DNA from: Larkinella terrae
GTDB taxonomy: Bacteria > Bacteroidota > Bacteroidia > Cytophagales > Spirosomataceae
Length of the DNA stretch: 64,000 bases
Reading direction: 5' to 3'
Assembly: GCF_009668025.1 (NCBI RefSeq)
Contig: NZ_WJXZ01000005.1
Coordinates: forward strand, 62,001-126,000
The stretch's first letter is position 1. The number at the start of each line of letters is the position of its first letter. Of this stretch, positions 8,251 to 18,010 are shown one piece after another. The position numbers were made by a program, and so were the translations under genes. A model generated the notes under the pieces. That model saw only the letters and a program-made list of their open reading frames with translations, did no database searches and was not told the DNA's origin.

Positions 8251-10896
8251 ATGAACTTAAATACGTACACGATCAAAGCGCAGGAGGTCATCCAGCAGGC
8301 GGCCCAGATTGCGCAGGGAAATCAGCAGCAATCGGTGGAAACCGGTCACGTGCTGAAAGCAATTGTCGATGAAGACCCCAACACGATGGGTTTTCTGTCA
8401 AAAAAAACCGGTATCAATTCGAGCCGTCTGACGCTGGCGCTTGACGCGATTGTCAATGGCTATCCCAAAGTATCGGTCGGTGCGCAGGGAACACCCAATA
8501 TTTATCTCGGTAACGACCTGAATACGGCGTTACAGCGGGCCACCGGTTTTCTCAAAGAGTTTGGCGATGAGTACGTGAGTATCGAGCTGATTCTGTTGGG
8601 ATTAGCCAGCGGCAAAGATTCGGTAGCGACCTTGTTGAAAGACGTCGGATTTACCGAAAAAGTACTGAAAGAAGCGATTAAAGAATTACGCGGAAAAAAT
8701 AATCCTGTGAAAGATCAGAATGCCGAAGCGAAATACCGGTCACTGGAGCGGTATAGCAAGAACCTGAATGAACTGGCCGAAAAAGGGAAAATTGACCCTG
8801 TTATCGGTCGCGATGAAGAAATTCGCCGGGTACTCCAGATCCTGAGTCGGCGGACCAAAAATAATCCGATGCTGATCGGTGAACCGGGCGTCGGAAAAAC
8901 CGCCATCGTCGAGGGGCTGGCCCAGCGGATTGTGCAGGGCGACGTTCCCGAAAACCTCAAGTCGAAAATCATCGTTTCGCTCGACATGGGTTTGCTGGTG
9001 GCGGGTGCCAAATACAAGGGCGAATTTGAAGAACGGCTGAAAGCAGTTATCAAGGAAGTGACCGATTCGGAAGGCGAAATCGTGCTGTTCATTGACGAAA
9101 TTCACACGCTGATCGGTGCAGGGGCTGGAGGTGGCGATGGCGCGATGGATGCCGCTAACCTGCTGAAACCAGCGCTGGCACGGGGCGAATTACACGCCAT
9201 TGGTGCCACGACGCTGAAGGAATACCAAAAGTATATCGAAAAAGACAAGGCACTCGAACGGCGGTTTCAGTCGGTTCTGGTCGACGAGCCCGATGTGAAG
9301 GATGCCATTTCGATTCTGCGTGGGATCAAGGAAAAATACGAACTGCACCACGGTGTTCGGATCAAGGATGATGCGGTAATTGCCGCCGTCGAACTGTCCA
9401 ATCGCTACATTTCCGACCGGTTTTTGCCCGACAAAGCCATCGACCTAATGGACGAAGCGGCCGCCAAAATGCGGCTCGAAATTGACTCTGTACCGGAAGA
9501 ACTCGATGAGCTGAACCGCCGGATTATGCAGTTGGAGATTGAACGCGAAGCCATTCGCCGGGAGTCGGATCGGGACAAGGAAAGCCTGCTGAACCGGCAA
9601 ATCGAAGACCTGAACGAGTCGCGGAACAGCCTGAAAGCGCGTTGGGAAGTGGAGAAACAATCGGTGAACGAAGTCCGCACGCTGAAAGAGCAACTCGATC
9701 AGTTGAAATCGGAGGCCGAACAGGCCGAGCGTTCCGGCGATTACGGCAAAGTGGCCGAAATCCGCTACGGTCGTTTGCCCGAGATGCAAAGTCGTCTGGA
9801 TGAGTTGGTTAAGAAAGAAGGCGACGGTCAGAATCTGTTGCAGGAAGAAGTTACGTCCGACGATATTGCCGAGGTCGTTGCCAAATGGACGGGCATTCCG
9901 GTGAGCCGCATGATGGAATCGGAGCGCGAGAAATTGCTGCACCTGGAAGACGAACTGGGAAAACGCGTGGCGGGTCAGGAAGAAGCCATTCAGGCGGTTT
10001 CGGATGCCGTGCGTCGGAGTCGGGCCGGAATGCAGGACCCCAAACGTCCGCTCGGATCGTTCATTTTTCTGGGAACCACCGGCGTGGGTAAAACCGAACT
10101 GGCGAAGGCGCTGGCAGACTACCTGTTCAACGATGAAAACTCGCTGGTGCGGATCGACATGTCGGAGTTTCAGGAGCGTCACGCCGTCAGTCGGCTGATT
10201 GGAGCTCCTCCGGGTTACGTCGGTTACGACGAAGGTGGTCAATTGACCGAAGCTGTTCGCCGGAAACCGTACAGCGTGATTTTGCTCGATGAAATTGAAA
10301 AAGCTCACCCCGATGTGTTCAATATCCTGTTGCAGGTGCTGGACGACGGTCGGCTGACCGACAGCAAAGGCCGGGTCGCCAATTTCAAGAACACGATCAT
10401 CATTATGACCTCGAACATTGGTAGCCACATCATTCGGGAACGGTTGTCGAAAATCGAAGACTGGAACCACGATCAGGTGATTGAAGATACCAAAGAAGAA
10501 GTATTTGAACTGCTGAAGCAGACGTTGCGCCCCGAGTTTCTGAACCGGATCGACGAACTGGTGATGTTCCAGCCGTTGACCAAACGTGAGATTCGCAAGA
10601 TTGTCAATCTTCAGTTTAAAAATATTCAGGAGCGGCTGGCCGAACAGGGAATGGTGATCGAAGCCGATCAGGAAGTGCTTGACAAGATTGCCGAAGAAGG
10701 ATTCGACCCGCAGTTTGGGGCTCGCCCGCTGAAGCGCGTCATGCAGCGTCGCATCCTGAACGCCCTGTCGAAGGAAATTCTGGCTGGTCGGATTCAGAAG
10801 AACGCCATTGTCGGTATGATGCTGAACGAAACCGAAGACGGCAAGGAAGACATTATCTTCTATAACCTGGATAAGGTTGTTCCGGAATTGGACTGA
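8251..10896 (+). CDS. clpB: ATP-dependent disaggregase ClpB
   Basis: 881 residues, slightly longer than the usual 855-870. It acts with DnaK in the cytoplasm to pull proteins out of aggregates. In order: Clp N-domain repeats (about 1-150), first AAA+ module with Walker [14 protein letters not shown] (about 207-219) and Walker [16 protein letters not shown], a coiled-coil M-domain (about 410-530; [21 protein letters not shown]), second AAA+ module with [14 protein letters not shown] (about 605) and [14 protein letters not shown], then the D2 small domain ([11 protein letters not shown]). Both Walker lysines and the sensor region are intact. A classic terminator follows. Confidence 0.97.
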   Translation: MNLNTYTIKAQEVIQQAAQIAQGNQQQSVETGHVLKAIVDEDPNTMGFLSKKTGINSSRLTLALDAIVNGYPKVSVGAQGTPNIYLGNDLNTALQRATGFLKEFGDEYVSIELILLGLASGKDSVATLLKDVGFTEKVLKEAIKELRGKNNPVKDQNAEAKYRSLERYSKNLNELAEKGKIDPVIGRDEEIRRVLQILSRRTKNNPMLIGEPGVGKTAIVEGLAQRIVQGDVPENLKSKIIVSLDMGLLVAGAKYKGEFEERLKAVIKEVTDSEGEIVLFIDEIHTLIGAGAGGGDGAMDAANLLKPALARGELHAIGATTLKEYQKYIEKDKALERRFQSVLVDEPDVKDAISILRGIKEKYELHHGVRIKDDAVIAAVELSNRYISDRFLPDKAIDLMDEAAAKMRLEIDSVPEELDELNRRIMQLEIEREAIRRESDRDKESLLNRQIEDLNESRNSLKARWEVEKQSVNEVRTLKEQLDQLKSEAEQAERSGDYGKVAEIRYGRLPEMQSRLDELVKKEGDGQNLLQEEVTSDDIAEVVAKWTGIPVSRMMESEREKLLHLEDELGKRVAGQEEAIQAVSDAVRRSRAGMQDPKRPLGSFIFLGTTGVGKTELAKALADYLFNDENSLVRIDMSEFQERHAVSRLIGAPPGYVGYDEGGQLTEAVRRKPYSVILLDEIEKAHPDVFNILLQVLDDGRLTDSKGRVANFKNTIIIMTSNIGSHIIRERLSKIEDWNHDQVIEDTKEEVFELLKQTLRPEFLNRIDELVMFQPLTKREIRKIVNLQFKNIQERLAEQGMVIEADQEVLDKIAEEGFDPQFGARPLKRVMQRRILNALSKEILAGRIQKNAIVGMMLNETEDGKEDIIFYNLDKVVPELD

Positions 10897-10916
10897 AAAT
10901 TGGAATAAGTTTTGGC

Positions 10917-10947
10917 AACGCCCGGCCGATGAAGCCGGGCGTTTTTT
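10917..10947 (+). terminator. clpB Rho-independent terminator
   Basis: AACGCCCGGC (10917-10926) and GCCGGGCGTT (10934-10943) form a perfect 10-bp stem with a 7-base loop, followed by a run of T to 10947. It lies 21 bp after the clpB stop. Confidence 0.93.
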
Positions 10948-11019
10948 GTTGTGAAAGCAGAAGCAGTTTTATGGCTAGAAACAATTTCGTGACAAATTGA
11001 GAAGCGGAATTAACCGCCA

Positions 11020-11197
11020 GTCGCGTTAGCGACCCAATGTTTGTAGCAATAATTATTAGCCATTAAGTCACATAAGTCGCGTAGCGACGAAACTCATTTT
11101 GTTACTACGACAAATTGCGGGCTGGTTCGGTCGCTACGCGACCACCGTTGTCCAGGCCAGCTTTTGGTTGCTACAAACATTTCGTCGCTAGCGCGAC
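11020..11197. repeat. Composite palindromic (BIME-like) repeat, copy A
   Basis: A 178-bp unit with four short palindromes: GTCGCGTTAGCGAC (11020), GTCGCGTAGCGAC (11076), GTCGCTACGCGAC (11130) and GTCGCTAGCGCGAC (11184). The second half is the inverse of the first: ATGTTTGTAGCAA after the first palindrome recurs as TTGCTACAAACAT before the fourth. So the whole unit is a large inverted repeat made of REP-like hairpins. Related copies sit at 11243 and 12023, around the RAYT gene. Confidence 0.85.
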
Positions 11198-11242
11198 GGG
11201 CTTGGATAGTTTAATGTTTTTTCGACGGTGATCTTTCCCTTA

Positions 11243-11414
11243 GTCGCGTTAGCGACGGGATGCTTGTAGCAAGAGTCTTAATCTTCCGTCACATCGTCGC
11301 GTAGCGACGAAATGAATTGATTGTTATTTGCGGCGGGTTGGTTCGGTCGCTGCGCGATCACCGGGATTTATGGCAATAGTTCGTTTCCTACAAACCTGTC
11401 GTCGCTAACGCGAC
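11243..11414. repeat. Composite palindromic (BIME-like) repeat, copy B
   Basis: A 172-bp copy with the same order of four palindromes (11243, 11296, 11346, 11401) and the same GCTTGTAGCAA / CCTACAAACCTG inner tags. It is more diverged than A and C, for instance GGTCGCTGCGCGATC in the third palindrome. It ends 48 bp from the RAYT stop codon. Confidence 0.83.
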
Positions 11415-11462
11415 GTTTCTGGCGCCTTGCTAAAATGTATATTTTAAAACTTGACATCTTCA

Positions 11463-11927
11463 TTAATCTTCCAACGGTTTAAAAATGTACCGATCGTCGT
11501 AAGGCACATTGTACCTTTGCAAAAAGGTGGCGTACTCTTCCAGAAACGTTCTTTTCCGATGATGATCCTCCTGATTTTTAATGTATTTTACGACATTATC
11601 AATTTGAGATTGGCCATACGAAAATGCGCCGTAACCCGATTGCCATTCAAAACGGCCCTGTACCAGCCGATTGTCGTTAATCCATCTGGACGAATCACCT
11701 TTCAGGTCTTGCAGCAAGTCTGATACCGCCTGTTTTGGATTGAGTCCCAAAAAAATATGCACATGGTCGGGCATTCCGTTAATGGCAAGTAGTTTATGCT
11801 CCTGATTTTGCGCAATGCCCGTCATATAGCGAAATAGATCTTCTTTCCATTCCAGACGAATCGAGCCATAACGGTGTTTGACGGCAAAAACGGTTTGAAG
11901 GTAGATTTGGGTGTATGTATTTGGCAT
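11463..11927 (-). CDS. REP-associated tyrosine transposase (Y1/IS200-like, RAYT)
   Basis: 154 residues from the ATG at 11925-11927 (MPNTYTQIYLQTVFAVKHRYG); a longer in-frame reading adds 19 unlikely residues. It has the Y1 transposase fold: HUH motif DHVHIF at about residue 65, GMP before it, and a C-terminal helix with the candidate nucleophile tyrosine followed by Q (VVKYIKNQEDHH). Such proteins nick single-stranded DNA at hairpins. No typical IS200 ends are seen; instead it is bordered by the REP-like units at 11020, 11243 and 12023, the arrangement of RAYTs. Appears intact. Confidence 0.88.
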   Translation of the reverse strand: MPNTYTQIYLQTVFAVKHRYGSIRLEWKEDLFRYMTGIAQNQEHKLLAINGMPDHVHIFLGLNPKQAVSDLLQDLKGDSSRWINDNRLVQGRFEWQSGYGAFSYGQSQIDNVVKYIKNQEDHHRKRTFLEEYATFLQRYNVPYDDRYIFKPLED

Positions 11928-12022
11928 GGAATATTGATTTAGCAAGCAAATGTAGATTTTTATTGCAATATGTAAGTAGATCACTTAACGTAGGGGCAAT
12001 TAGGAGAGGTCATTGCCTGCCG

Positions 12023-12196
12023 GTCGCGTTAGCGACCTGATGTTTGTAGCAGAATTCTGACTCACCGGATTCTCGTCGCGTAGCGACGAAACAAATCGTC
12101 TTTGATAACCGAATGGCGGGCTGGTTCGGTCGCTACACGACCACCGTTGTCCTGGCCAGCTTTTGGTTGCTGCAAACATTTCGTCGCTAGCGCGAC
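12023..12196. repeat. Composite palindromic (BIME-like) repeat, copy C
   Basis: A 174-bp unit with palindromes at 12023, 12075, 12128 and 12183. It is closest to copy A: both carry GCGGGCTGGTTCGGTCGCTAC and a CCACCGTTGTCC..GGCCAGC stretch. It lies between the RAYT start and the fossil transposase tail at 12242, so it holds the same position relative to that fossil as copy B does to the intact gene. Confidence 0.85.
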
Positions 12197-12241
12197 GGTT
12201 TTCTGGCTGATAAGGCATCCTTGAATTACTTGAGGTGCTCA

Positions 12242-12301
12242 TTAATCTTCCAACGGTTTAAAAATATATCGCTCATTGTCAGGCACGTTAAACTTTTTCC
12301 T
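12242..12301 (-). pseudogene. 3' end fossil of a second RAYT gene
   Basis: The minus strand reads RKKFNVPDNERYIFKPLED followed by a stop, closely matching the last residues of the intact transposase (YNVPYDDRYIFKPLED). The base sequence ATTAATCTTCCAACGGTTTA is identical in both places. Upstream of this the frame is closed, so only the last 19 codons survive. It shows that a second copy with its adjacent repeat unit once existed here. Confidence 0.85.
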
Positions 12302-12311
12302 GAATCCTCTT

Positions 12312-12319
12312 TATCTTTG
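12312..12319 (+). promoter_or_regulatory. Promoter -7 box for the LuxR-type regulator
   Basis: TATCTTTG at 12312-12319 is a perfect match to the Bacteroidota TAnnTTTG element, 36 bp before the ATG at 12355. No good TTG lies 19-22 bp upstream. The transposase fossil ends only 11 bp before the box, so the repeat/RAYT unit abuts this promoter. Confidence 0.5.
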
Positions 12320-12354
12320 AAATACCCGCGAGACTCACCTAGACTCTGTACCTT

Positions 12355-13005
12355 ATGACCCCAATACGTGTACTGCTTACCGATGATCATGAAATAATTT
12401 TAGACAGCCTAGCGATGTTGTTGGGCCGGATTGAAGGCGTCGAAGTGATTGGAACACTGAACGATAGCCGGGATGTGGTCGACTATCTGCGGGACAACGA
12501 GGCTGATATTCTCCTGTCGGACATGAACATGCCAAACCTCGACGGCATTAATTTGACTTTGAAAGTCCGGCAACATTTCCCGCACATTAAAGTCCTGATG
12601 CTGACGGTTTCGGAAGATGCCGACAGCATTCGCGAAGCGTTTCGGGCCGGTATTTCGGGGTACGTGATGAAAAAAGCCGGGAAGGCCGAACTGGAAAAGG
12701 CGATCAAAACCGTGGCCCGGGGCGAAAAATACTTTTCCGAATCGGTCATGACGCAATTGGTCGCGCTACCCGTACCGGTGGCTCGGGCCGTGGACGAAGC
12801 ACCTGCCCCCCTGGCGCCCCTGACCGACCGCGAGCTGGAAATCATCGGACTCGTGGCGCAGGAATTATCGACAAACGCCATCGCCGAAAAACTCTTCATC
12901 AGTCCGGGCACGGTCGAAACGCACCGGCACAACATTCTCCGCAAACTGGGCGTCAAAAACTCAATCGGAATTATCAAATACGCCGTCCGGCACGGTTTGT
13001 TATAA
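12355..13005 (+). CDS. NarL/LuxR-family response regulator
   Basis: 216 residues. Receiver domain at about 1-120 with acidic pair DD (LLTDDHEI), phospho-acceptor Asp in ILLSDMNMP (about residue 56), TVSEDA and the Lys of YVMKKAG. C-terminal LuxR helix-turn-helix at about 150-216 (LTDRELEIIGLVAQELSTNA, ISPGTVETHRHNILRKLGVKN). It is expected to be phosphorylated by the TPR histidine kinase encoded convergently 17 bp away at 13023. Targets unknown. Confidence 0.93.
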   Translation: MTPIRVLLTDDHEIILDSLAMLLGRIEGVEVIGTLNDSRDVVDYLRDNEADILLSDMNMPNLDGINLTLKVRQHFPHIKVLMLTVSEDADSIREAFRAGISGYVMKKAGKAELEKAIKTVARGEKYFSESVMTQLVALPVPVARAVDEAPAPLAPLTDRELEIIGLVAQELSTNAIAEKLFISPGTVETHRHNILRKLGVKNSIGIIKYAVRHGLL

Positions 13006-13022
13006 GGTTGTCATTCAATGGT

Positions 13023-15092
13023 TTAGCCTGCCAATGGAATCTGAACATCGACGCAGGTACCGCCCGGTTCGGGGGTCGAAATAAAGAAGGTGCCGCCCAG
13101 ACGTTCGAGTCGCGACTGAATGTTGCGCATCCCTACACCGTCCGAAAATTTGCTTCCATCGATTCCCAGGCCATCATCCTGAATGGTCAGTTTCAAAAAA
13201 CCGTTCTGCCGGTGCAGGGCAATTCCGGCGCTGCGGGCTTTGGCGTGTTTCAAGATGTTATTGACCAGTTCGAGCGAAATGGCGTAAAGTTCATAAGCGG
13301 TTTTTCCACGAACGTCTGCGCCCGAATCGTCCACTTCCAGCATAAACCGGGTGCGGTTTTGCACATTCAGCGTATCGGTCAGCTTAATCAATGCCGCCTG
13401 AAGGCCCTGTTTTTCAAGGATTTCGGGCATTAGGTTGTGCGAAATGGTCCGGATGTCGTCATACACTTCGCCCATGTGATCCAGTAGGCGGTTGTGTTCG
13501 CGCTGCTGATCGCCGTCAAACTGCGAGGTGTCCATCGCTTCGAGCCGCCATTTCAGGGCCGACACTTTTGCCGCTACGCTGTCGTGCAATTCGCTGGCCA
13601 CCCGCTTTCGTTCCATTGTCTGCCCCCGGTACAAAGCCGCTTCGATTTCGGCATTTTTCCGGGAAAGCTCTTCGTTTTTCGTCCGAAGTCGCCGGTTGCT
13701 CCAGAACACATAACCGAGCGTTCCACCACTCAATACCAGCAAGGCAATCAGGAAGTTACGGGATTGTTCCAACTGCTCGTTTTCCAGTGACGCAATGCGG
13801 TTTTTCTGTTGCGCTTGTTGTAAGCGGGTAACCTGCTGTTTTTTCTCAAAATCGTACGTCATGCTGGCCATCGTCACTTTCTGGATGGCTTCTTCATTGA
13901 GCATCGTATCGGCCTCTGCCTTGTACCATTTATAATAATACAGCGCTTTGGCGGGTTGGTTCAGATGATCGTAAGCCGTGGCCAGTTGACGCAGGTAGGC
14001 CGTGCGTTCGGGCCGCATTTCCTGAACATCTTTGGTCCAGGCCAGGCCCGCCTGAGCGTACGGAATCACCCGGCTGTACTGCTTCAGTCCGAGGTAAATC
14101 TCCCCAAAATTATGCTGAGCATTGTGTTCCATGGCTTCCTGCGATTTTTCAACGGTTTTTCGGTAGGTATCCTGTGCTAACTGCGAGTAAGTCAGCGCTT
14201 TTTGAAAGTCTTTCAATTCAGTATATAGCCGGCCAACCGAACCGTACGCCCGGGCCAGGCTACTGGGTTGATACGGTTTTTCGTATGCTTTGACTAACTC
14301 AAGGTAAATGGCCAGGGCCGCCGGATATTGCTTCTTTTTCTCAAGAATCTCGGCTTTCCGACTCATCAGAAAGTGCTTGACCATCTGGTCATTCAGTTGA
14401 TTCGCAATCTTTTCGCCCTCGGCAAAACACGCCAGCGCGTCGTCATAGCGGTTTAGTTTCAAGTAAGCCGCCCCCAGATTCGGGAGCGTTGCCCGCAGGC
14501 TTTTCAGATCGTTCATGCGTTCCTGAATCCGTCGGGCTTTGAGCCAGAGATTGATTGCTTCAACGTACTGACCTTTACCCATTTGCATGATTGCCAGTTC
14601 GTTATAAGCCTGCGCTTCCCAGCGCCGGTCGTGGGCTTCCCGAAATTTCGCCAGGGCTTTCTGCAACAGCGTCCGGGCTTCCGGCAGTTTGGCCATGATG
14701 TTCGAATACAGCTGTGCCCGACGAAGAAAAACCTGCCCCTGCAACGACAGATCGTGAATGGCAATGGCTTCGGTTTGGGCCGTATCCAGTTGAGCATGAG
14801 CCGATTTAGTGTCGGAAAGGTAATCGGCTTCGATGCGGGCCAGCGCCAGCCGCGCGCGAATGACGCCGGTTGGATAGTTGGCTTGTTTCCCGACCCGCAT
14901 CCCCTGCCGCAGCGTCTGAATGGCGAGCGAATCGTACCCGTTCCACCAGAAATTGGTTGCCAGCTCGTGTAAGGTCAGAACGCGGGAACTGTCGGGTGGA
15001 AGCTGTTTCAGCCGGTTTTGCAGCGAATCGATTACCGGGGTTTGGGCAACGGACACCGTCCCGAACAGAAGCAGAATCAGAAGGGTACGCAT
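13023..15092 (-). CDS. TPR-containing NarL-type sensor histidine kinase
   Basis: 689 residues. Signal peptide (MRTLLILLLFGTVSVAQ), then a periplasmic region of tetratricopeptide repeats (about 30-400; LGAAYLKLNRYDDALACFAEGEKIA, SVGRLYTELKDFQKALTYSQLA). One membrane helix at about 445-465 (FLIALLVLSGGTLGYVFW), a short coiled coil, a HisKA_3 box (MERKRVASELHDSVAAKVS, with His at about 503) and an HATPase domain (ELVNNILKHAKA, DDGLGIDG, GVGMRNIQSRLERLGG). Its natural partner is the LuxR-type regulator at 12355, tail to tail. Pairing is inferred from adjacency and class. Confidence 0.92.
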   Translation of the reverse strand: MRTLLILLLFGTVSVAQTPVIDSLQNRLKQLPPDSSRVLTLHELATNFWWNGYDSLAIQTLRQGMRVGKQANYPTGVIRARLALARIEADYLSDTKSAHAQLDTAQTEAIAIHDLSLQGQVFLRRAQLYSNIMAKLPEARTLLQKALAKFREAHDRRWEAQAYNELAIMQMGKGQYVEAINLWLKARRIQERMNDLKSLRATLPNLGAAYLKLNRYDDALACFAEGEKIANQLNDQMVKHFLMSRKAEILEKKKQYPAALAIYLELVKAYEKPYQPSSLARAYGSVGRLYTELKDFQKALTYSQLAQDTYRKTVEKSQEAMEHNAQHNFGEIYLGLKQYSRVIPYAQAGLAWTKDVQEMRPERTAYLRQLATAYDHLNQPAKALYYYKWYKAEADTMLNEEAIQKVTMASMTYDFEKKQQVTRLQQAQQKNRIASLENEQLEQSRNFLIALLVLSGGTLGYVFWSNRRLRTKNEELSRKNAEIEAALYRGQTMERKRVASELHDSVAAKVSALKWRLEAMDTSQFDGDQQREHNRLLDHMGEVYDDIRTISHNLMPEILEKQGLQAALIKLTDTLNVQNRTRFMLEVDDSGADVRGKTAYELYAISLELVNNILKHAKARSAGIALHRQNGFLKLTIQDDGLGIDGSKFSDGVGMRNIQSRLERLGGTFFISTPEPGGTCVDVQIPLAG

Positions 15093-15313
15093 TGGTTGAG
15101 TGGGAATTATGTAACCGAAAGTACGGACATAAAACCTTTAAGTACAATGGTTTCTCGTAAAATACAGGTTTTCCTATAGACGCAAAATATAGGTTTCCCG
15201 GACCTGAAAATCAGGGCTTTTCCTGATTTACTGCCGCTCGCCGATTCCCCAACTTTGTATCGTTCAAACAGCACACATTTCCAACTCGAAAATACCATTA
15301 ACTACGCTCAGTC

Positions 15314-17017
15314 ATGTCAACGCAAATCGATCGTTTCGTCATTCGTCATGTAACCGGCACCAAAGCCAATCAGGTCGAAGAATTCGACTACAAGAAGTAT
15401 TCTGAACTTTCATTCGGACGCGGAGTCGCCAACGACCTCCGTTTCGACCCCGAACTCGACTCGACGGTTTCCCGCGAGCACGGCAAAATTGTGAAAGTAG
15501 AAGGCGAAGTTCCATCTTTTAAAGTCGTGGATAATAACTCCCGCAACGGAATTTTCGTCAACAAAACCCGCATCACGGCTTCGGCGGTTTTGCAACCGGG
15601 CGACGAAATTCAACTGGGCCAGGGCGGACCGGTTTTTCAATTTGACCTGAATCCCCGCCCCATCGAACTGATGCAGAGCACCCGGTTTGTTGAAATGCCG
15701 GGTTCGTTCAAATCGACCAGTGAGATCAAAATGCCGATTCCTGCACCGGGTTCCGAAGTGGATGATTTGAATAACATTCCGGTCAAAGTCGGCCTGGGCA
15801 AACAAACCGTGGAGCGCATGATGGTCACCGAGCGCAAAAAAAGTACGCGTTCCATTATGCTGGTTGCTGCGGTTATTCTGGTGATTCTGTCGACGATCGG
15901 CTATGCGTTCAAGGATAAAATCGGCACGACGACGACCGTTGTGGTGAACCGGACGCCGATTATTCACAATGCGATGAAACCCGAAACCGGACTGTCGGCC
16001 GAACAGATTGCGTCGGCCAACACCAGCAAAGTCGTTTTCATCGAATTTGGTTACAAACTGATTTACACGCCGACCGGCGACGATATTTACCACCAGTATT
16101 TGCCGGTGAAGCAATGGGACGGCAGCATTAAAAACGTTCCGATGTACATTGAAGTGGAACCGGGCGTGGTCGAACCCCTGCTCGGATTGAAAAAGGATGT
16201 GGCTGTGGGCCAGCCGATTGCGATGCACGGTGCCAGCGGTTCGGGTTTTGTAGTGTCGGAGCAGGGTCATATTCTGACGAACCGGCACGTAGCCGCAGCC
16301 TGGAATTCTTACTACGATTTTCCGGCGGATGCGTTCCCGGGAATCCTGCTGGTGCAGGGAGTGAAAGGCTGGGATGTGAGCCCGCAACCGGTGCAGGAAT
16401 TCCGTTGGGTACCTTCTGAAACGAAATTTTTCGGTAAAAAACCGATGTCGGGAAAAGTGATTGAGGGCGTCAATACCTACCTCGATGTGACCTTCAACAA
16501 AAATGAACAACGTTTTCCGGCTACGGGCAAGCCCATTATTTCGCCGAAACACGACGTCGCGATGATTAAAATCGATCTGGTCGAACCGCTGACACCGGTG
16601 AAGCTGCGGGATGCCGGAAAAGACATTGCTTCCGGCCAGGCGGTTACGGTTATGGGTTACCCCGGTATTTCGCCGGACGTATTTGTGGGTGAAAACTCAT
16701 CCGACTTCGCCAACCGCAATCCGCAGTTCGTCAAGGTGCCGGATGTAACCGTCACGCCCGGCAACGTCGGGAAGGTTATCAAAGGCCAGAGCACCGGGAA
16801 AGCGGCCAGCTACTACAGCGAGTTTGGCGACTACTACCAGCTGACGGTCAACGCCACGGGGGCAGGCAACAGCGGGGGACCGGTTTTCGACAAGGAAGGC
16901 AACGTGATCGGGATTTTCACCGCCAGCAACAGCACCCGCGATGCCACCCGCGTCACCTTTGCCGTACCAATTTCCTACGGTCTCGAATTGATGGGCCGTC
17001 GCCAGGTAGTAGACTAA
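15314..17017 (+). CDS. FHA-domain, membrane-anchored trypsin-like serine protease
   Basis: 567 residues. N-terminal FHA phosphothreonine-binding domain at about 30-110 (FGRGVANDLRF, STVSREHGKI, NNSRNGIFVNKTRI). One membrane helix at about 180-198 (SIMLVAAVILVILSTIGYAF). C-terminal S1-type protease at about 300-560, with catalytic His in ILTNRHVAA, Asp in HDVAMIKID and Ser in GAGNSGGPVF. Topology suggests a cytoplasmic FHA and a periplasmic protease. It heads a run with PP2C (48 bp on), kinase and barrel genes. The kinase could phosphorylate a threonine that the FHA domain recognises; that link is inference. Confidence 0.88.
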   Translation: MSTQIDRFVIRHVTGTKANQVEEFDYKKYSELSFGRGVANDLRFDPELDSTVSREHGKIVKVEGEVPSFKVVDNNSRNGIFVNKTRITASAVLQPGDEIQLGQGGPVFQFDLNPRPIELMQSTRFVEMPGSFKSTSEIKMPIPAPGSEVDDLNNIPVKVGLGKQTVERMMVTERKKSTRSIMLVAAVILVILSTIGYAFKDKIGTTTTVVVNRTPIIHNAMKPETGLSAEQIASANTSKVVFIEFGYKLIYTPTGDDIYHQYLPVKQWDGSIKNVPMYIEVEPGVVEPLLGLKKDVAVGQPIAMHGASGSGFVVSEQGHILTNRHVAAAWNSYYDFPADAFPGILLVQGVKGWDVSPQPVQEFRWVPSETKFFGKKPMSGKVIEGVNTYLDVTFNKNEQRFPATGKPIISPKHDVAMIKIDLVEPLTPVKLRDAGKDIASGQAVTVMGYPGISPDVFVGENSSDFANRNPQFVKVPDVTVTPGNVGKVIKGQSTGKAASYYSEFGDYYQLTVNATGAGNSGGPVFDKEGNVIGIFTASNSTRDATRVTFAVPISYGLELMGRRQVVD

Positions 17018-17065
17018 TCGTTCAACCGAAAAGATGCTTTGAAAACCAGAAAGCGAGCATACACC

Positions 17066-18010
17066 ATGAGAAATTTTTTGAAGCATCTTTTCGGGAAAAA
17101 CGTAAAACCGGTGTTGGCGGAGCCGACGAAAGAAGAAGTTACAACCGCCCTCGCTGCCGAACCTGAACCGACATCACCACCCACCGGAGATCTGAACGCA
17201 ATCGTAGTGTCGGACATCGGCAACGTTCGTAAAAACAACGAAGATACCGGTTTATTTGTCCGATTGGCAGACGAAGGCATTCGGCGGTTCAAAGGGTATC
17301 TGCTGCTCGTCGCCGATGGAATGGGCGGGCACCTGGCTGGTGAAATTGCGAGCCAGATGGCGGCCGAAATCGTCAGCCGGGAGTATTTTCAGCACCGCGA
17401 CACCATCGAAAAGAGCCTGATGCGGGCCTTTCAGCTGGCCAACCGGCAGATTTACGACGAGTCGCACCAACACGAAACCTTCCGCGGCATGGGCACTACC
17501 TGCACCGCCGTCGTGGTTCACAACGAACAGATTGTTTTTGCGCACGTGGGCGACAGCCGGGCCTATCTCTTCAAAAACGGCCAGATTATTCAGTTGACCG
17601 AGGACCACACCTACGTGCAGGAGCTGATCAAAAAGGGCGAAATCGATGAAGCTGCGGCCGCCCATCACCCCGAACGAAATGTGCTGACGCAGGCCATGGG
17701 CACCAAACCCGATCTGCGCGTGGACATTGGCCGGTGCATTTTACCCTTCGATCCCGGCGACCGCCTTCTGCTCTGTTCCGACGGTTTGTACGAATACTGT
17801 CGACCGGATGACCTGATTCGGCTGCTCCGGCAGGAAAGTTTACCCAACGTAGCCGCCGAATTGGTTCAGATGGCGAAAAACCGGGGTGGTCACGACAACA
17901 TCACGGTTGTGCTGGCCGAGCGAACCACCACCAGCATTCAGCCGCCACCCCGCGAAACCCGCGAAATTGAAGTGCCCATTACGCTTGATTACGAACTTCC
18001 TCATGAATAA
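17066..18010 (+). CDS. PP2C-family Ser/Thr protein phosphatase
   Basis: 314 residues from the ATG at 17066; a TTG 27 bp upstream is in frame but less likely. The PP2C domain (about 45-295) has all metal-binding signatures: SDIGNVRKNNEDTGLF, LLVADGMGGHLAGE, VGDSRAYLF, LLLCSDGLYEY and GGHDNITVVLAE. It removes phosphate from Ser/Thr in the cytoplasm and probably opposes the kinase encoded next, whose start codon overlaps this stop (ATGAATAA), a sign of translational coupling. No signal peptide is present. Confidence 0.93.
   Translation: MRNFLKHLFGKNVKPVLAEPTKEEVTTALAAEPEPTSPPTGDLNAIVVSDIGNVRKNNEDTGLFVRLADEGIRRFKGYLLLVADGMGGHLAGEIASQMAAEIVSREYFQHRDTIEKSLMRAFQLANRQIYDESHQHETFRGMGTTCTAVVVHNEQIVFAHVGDSRAYLFKNGQIIQLTEDHTYVQELIKKGEIDEAAAAHHPERNVLTQAMGTKPDLRVDIGRCILPFDPGDRLLLCSDGLYEYCRPDDLIRLLRQESLPNVAAELVQMAKNRGGHDNITVVLAERTTTSIQPPPRETREIEVPITLDYELPHE

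Noticed and set aside
9445-10470. 341-codon open frame antisense to clpB
   Set aside because: Antisense shadow rich in His, Arg and Phe; the plus strand encodes an intact ClpB with all motifs.
11020-12200. Regularly repeated palindromes suggesting a CRISPR array
   Set aside because: The repeats are different palindromes in inverted order with unequal spacing, the spacers themselves recur between units, and no cas gene is near.
15410-16552. 380-codon open frame antisense to the FHA protease gene
   Set aside because: Composition is dominated by Arg, His, Asn and Phe, typical of an antisense shadow; the plus-strand protein has clear domains.
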